Shown: piece by piece, positions 5,463 through 6,994 of the stretch
Layout of the letters: every line of letters begins with the position of its first letter
Numbering within the stretch: position 1 is the first letter of the stretch
Program-made: the position numbers and the translations under genes
From: JAGVVZ01 sp964372465
Lineage (GTDB): Archaea; Aenigmatarchaeota; Aenigmatarchaeia; CG10238-14
DNA length: 6,994 nucleotides
NCBI GenBank assembly: GCA_964372465.1
Contig: CAYJRA010000028.1
Coordinates: 1-6,994 of the forward strand
Reading direction: 5' to 3'
Notes under the pieces: generated by a model
What the model was told of the DNA's origin: nothing
Databases searched by the model: none
Seen by the model: the letters and a program-made list of their open reading frames with translations, nothing else

Positions 5463-6746
5463 TCAGTTGGGTTTTTTAACTGTTAATATATGGCCTTTTT
5501 TATCTGTTATTATAACCCTTTCTCCAACCTTTAGATTCTGGTTTGATTCTGCTCTCCAAATTTCCCCTTTGTACATTACATATCCCACATGCTTAGAAGT
5601 TATCTTGTCGGTTACTTTGGCTTCTTCTCCGATAATTTCTCCGATAACAGGGGTTTTCCTTTTCATTTTAACAACCTTAATTAAAGCAAATGCTAGGAAA
5701 CCCCCGAATACTATTGAAGGAAGAATCACAGCTATTGCCATTGTCCTTTGAAATTCTTCTGAAATAAAATATCTTGGAAAACTTGTTGGTATTAAAATTA
5801 TACTTCCTATAATCAGTGCGATAATTCCAGCTGCGCCTAAAACACCAAATCCAGCGGTATACAGCTCTATTATAACTAAGACAGCACCAAAGGCCAACAG
5901 AAGTATTGCAATAAGATTTATGCTGAATCCTAAACCAAGAAAACCCAAACCAATTAATATAATTCCTGCAATTTCACTTCCGAATCCTGGAGAAGAAAGT
6001 CCAAAAACCAATGCATAAATCCCGATTATCAGAAATAAAGACGCCAATAAAGGATTTGTTACAAAACTTAGAAATTGTATCTTTAAGGAAGGTTGGTATT
6101 CAACTATCTCTGCATTTTGTGTGTCTAGAGTTTTTTGTGTCGTTGCGTTGATAGCCAAACCATTCGTTTGGTTTAGCAAATCTTCTATGCTGGGAGAAAC
6201 GAATTCTATAACATTAATCTCTTTGGCTTGTTCCGAGTTCAAGTTCAAGTTTTCAGTTATAAATTCCACTGCGGCTGTTTCATTTCTTCCATGGACTTTT
6301 GCCTTTTCAGCTATAAGGGTTGTAAGAGCATTGATTATTTTCGATTCGTTAATTGGAACAGCTCCTTGAGGAGAAACAGAAGCTGGTTGTGCGGATCCTA
6401 TGACTGTGTTAGGAGACATGGCAGCAACATGCGAACTTACTAGAATCATTGTTCCGGCAGACCATGCTGTAGCACCTTGAGGATGGACATAACTTATTAT
6501 TGGAATTTCTGATCTGTCAATTAGTTTTATTATTTTTAATGTTTCTTCAAGTCCTCCTCCTGGCGTGTCAAGAATAAGTATCAAAGCTTCTGCATCGAGA
6601 TTTTTTGCTTCTTCTAAACTTGCTTCAAACAATTCCAAAGTTCCTACAGTTATCACGCCGTTTATTTCAGCGACCAAAACTGTTTTGGCTTCTGCTGATT
6701 GAGGAACTAAGAGTAAGAATAATAAAAAAACTATTAGTAGCTTCAT
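5463..6746 (-). CDS. NfeD-family membrane serine protease (ClpP-like, slipin partner)
   Basis: This 427-residue protein has the full architecture of long NfeD proteins such as Pyrococcus PH1510. A signal peptide (1-20, cut after SAEA) precedes a ClpP-like protease domain (about 22-215). DTPGGGL at 60-66 should form the oxyanion region, S96 in GATAWSAGT is the nucleophile, and K136 in INESKII is at the position of the catalytic Lys of the Ser-Lys dyad. Hydrophobic segments follow at about 228-250, 255-275, 277-297, 301-320 and 335-358, and a C-terminal OB-fold NfeD domain (about 366-427) with GEEAKVTD and VGERVIITD. PH1510 is known to cut the C-terminal region of its partner stomatin, and here the slipin gene follows 32 bases downstream on the same strand. 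The protease domain should face outside and the OB fold could contact the slipin. All key residues appear intact. The gene ends with TGA. No Shine-Dalgarno site is seen; a TATA-like element about 25 bases upstream fits a leaderless start. Confidence 0.92.
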   Translation of the reverse strand: MKLLIVFLLFLLLVPQSAEAKTVLVAEINGVITVGTLELFEASLEEAKNLDAEALILILDTPGGGLEETLKIIKLIDRSEIPIISYVHPQGATAWSAGTMILVSSHVAAMSPNTVIGSAQPASVSPQGAVPINESKIINALTTLIAEKAKVHGRNETAAVEFITENLNLNSEQAKEINVIEFVSPSIEDLLNQTNGLAINATTQKTLDTQNAEIVEYQPSLKIQFLSFVTNPLLASLFLIIGIYALVFGLSSPGFGSEIAGIILIGLGFLGLGFSINLIAILLLAFGAVLVIIELYTAGFGVLGAAGIIALIIGSIILIPTSFPRYFISEEFQRTMAIAVILPSIVFGGFLAFALIKVVKMKRKTPVIGEIIGEEAKVTDKITSKHVGYVMYKGEIWRAESNQNLKVGERVIITDKKGHILTVKKPN

Positions 6747-6764
6747 GAGTATTTATTAAAATTT

Positions 6765-6787
6765 CATTTATTAATGATAAATATTCA
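6765..6787. promoter_or_regulatory. AT-rich divergent promoter between NfeD and the right-edge gene
   Basis: The minus-strand ATTAATAAATG (6765-6775) is about 25 bases before the NfeD ATG. The plus-strand GATAAATATTC (6776-6786) centres about 31 bases before the ATA at 6812. Both fit archaeal TATA boxes for genes pointing apart. The sequence is so AT-rich that several alternatives exist. Confidence 0.35.
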
Positions 6788-6798
6788 TGTTAAAATCT

Positions 6799-6803
6799 GA
6801 GGT
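6799..6803 (+). promoter_or_regulatory. Shine-Dalgarno site of the right-edge gene
   Basis: GAGGT at 6799-6803 matches the archaeal anti-Shine-Dalgarno sequence and leaves eight bases before the ATA codon at 6812. It points to initiation there even though ATA is not a normal start. Confidence 0.45.
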
Positions 6804-6811
6804 AAATTATT

Positions 6812-6994
6812 ATAGGTCTGTTAGACAAGATATCTGGTAGGCAAAAGCAACAAAAGCTTATGATAGAAGAATGCATACAAAAACTTAAAAGTGAACGTGA
6901 CATGCTTGCTATAGAACTAGAAAAAATTATCGATGGTGACTCCTTGAGAAGGTTTAGCGAAGCTATAAATAGGAGAGATTTGATCAACAATGAA
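6812..6994 (+). CDS. Right-edge gene for a helical, probably coiled-coil protein (partial)
   Basis: The frame is open from a TAA at 6803-6805 to the window end. From ATA 6812 it reads (M)GLLDKISGRQKQQKLM, followed by IEECIQKLKSERDMLAIELE, then a charged helix with RRFSEAINRRDL. It is strongly helical with heptad-like spacing of hydrophobic residues. An opening Gly-Leu-Leu-Asp-Lys-Ile recalls the amphipathic N terminus of ESCRT-III/PspA-like membrane proteins, but this is only a suggestion. The only downstream ATG before the predicted helix is at 6860, inside the conserved-looking part. The Shine-Dalgarno spacing favours 6812, so ATA may be a mutated or misread ATG. The gene diverges from the NfeD-slipin pair. 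Confidence 0.5.
   Translation, partial: MGLLDKISGRQKQQKLMIEECIQKLKSERDMLAIELEKIIDGDSLRRFSEAINRRDLINNE

Noticed and set aside
6788..6838. ATG 6788 frame (MLKSEVNYYRSVRQDIW) as the start of the right-edge gene or an upstream reading frame
   Set aside because: It stops after 17 codons in a different frame, and the Shine-Dalgarno site lies inside it; nothing indicates that it is translated.
1..6994. tRNA, rRNA, CRISPR array or insertion sequence
   Set aside because: No cloverleaf, direct repeat-spacer series, transposase motif or terminal inverted repeat with target duplication was seen on either strand.

Overview
The window looks archaeal, most likely from a small-genome or DPANN-like lineage recovered from a metagenome. 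The signs are a Pyrococcus-type NfeD protease with a slipin partner, an archaeal MIP18-like protein, TATA-like boxes about 24-29 bp upstream of several start codons (leaderless-style promoters), and very few strong Shine-Dalgarno sites. I cannot place it to phylum from the sequence alone. A run of exactly 100 Ns (5137-5236) marks a scaffold join.

Left block, minus strand, read from 2715 down to 1. This is a compact run of overlapping genes: a 61-residue Cys/His-rich TRASH-like metal-binding protein; a 355-residue double-domain membrane protein with a His/Cys-rich outer domain; a CcdA/DsbD-type thiol-electron transporter; and a tandem ATP-cone protein broken by one in-frame TGA. The start of another gene runs off the left edge. 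The first three suggest a metal (perhaps copper) and thiol-redox module at the cell envelope. The ATP-cones point to nucleotide sensing of the kind used to control ribonucleotide reductase.

Middle block, plus strand, 2875-4929. A divergent promoter region separates the left block from a 508-residue cysteine-free membrane protein that I do not recognise. Nine bases later comes an 85-residue MIP18/DUF59 protein with a shortened middle. After these lies a small, apparently frameshifted open region whose conceptual protein vaguely resembles the start of an RNase H fold.

Right block, minus strand, 6746 down to 5019. This is the conserved membrane-quality-control pair: an NfeD-family Ser-Lys protease followed by a stomatin/SPFH slipin whose centre is lost in the N gap. 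At the right edge a divergent plus-strand gene begins, coding for a helical, probably coiled-coil protein; it has a good Shine-Dalgarno site but an ATA where the start codon should be.

The most notable observations are the nonsense codon in the double ATP-cone gene (missed if only ATG-to-stop frames are read), the TRASH / His-rich fusion / CcdA operon, and the two plus-strand small genes without normal starts.
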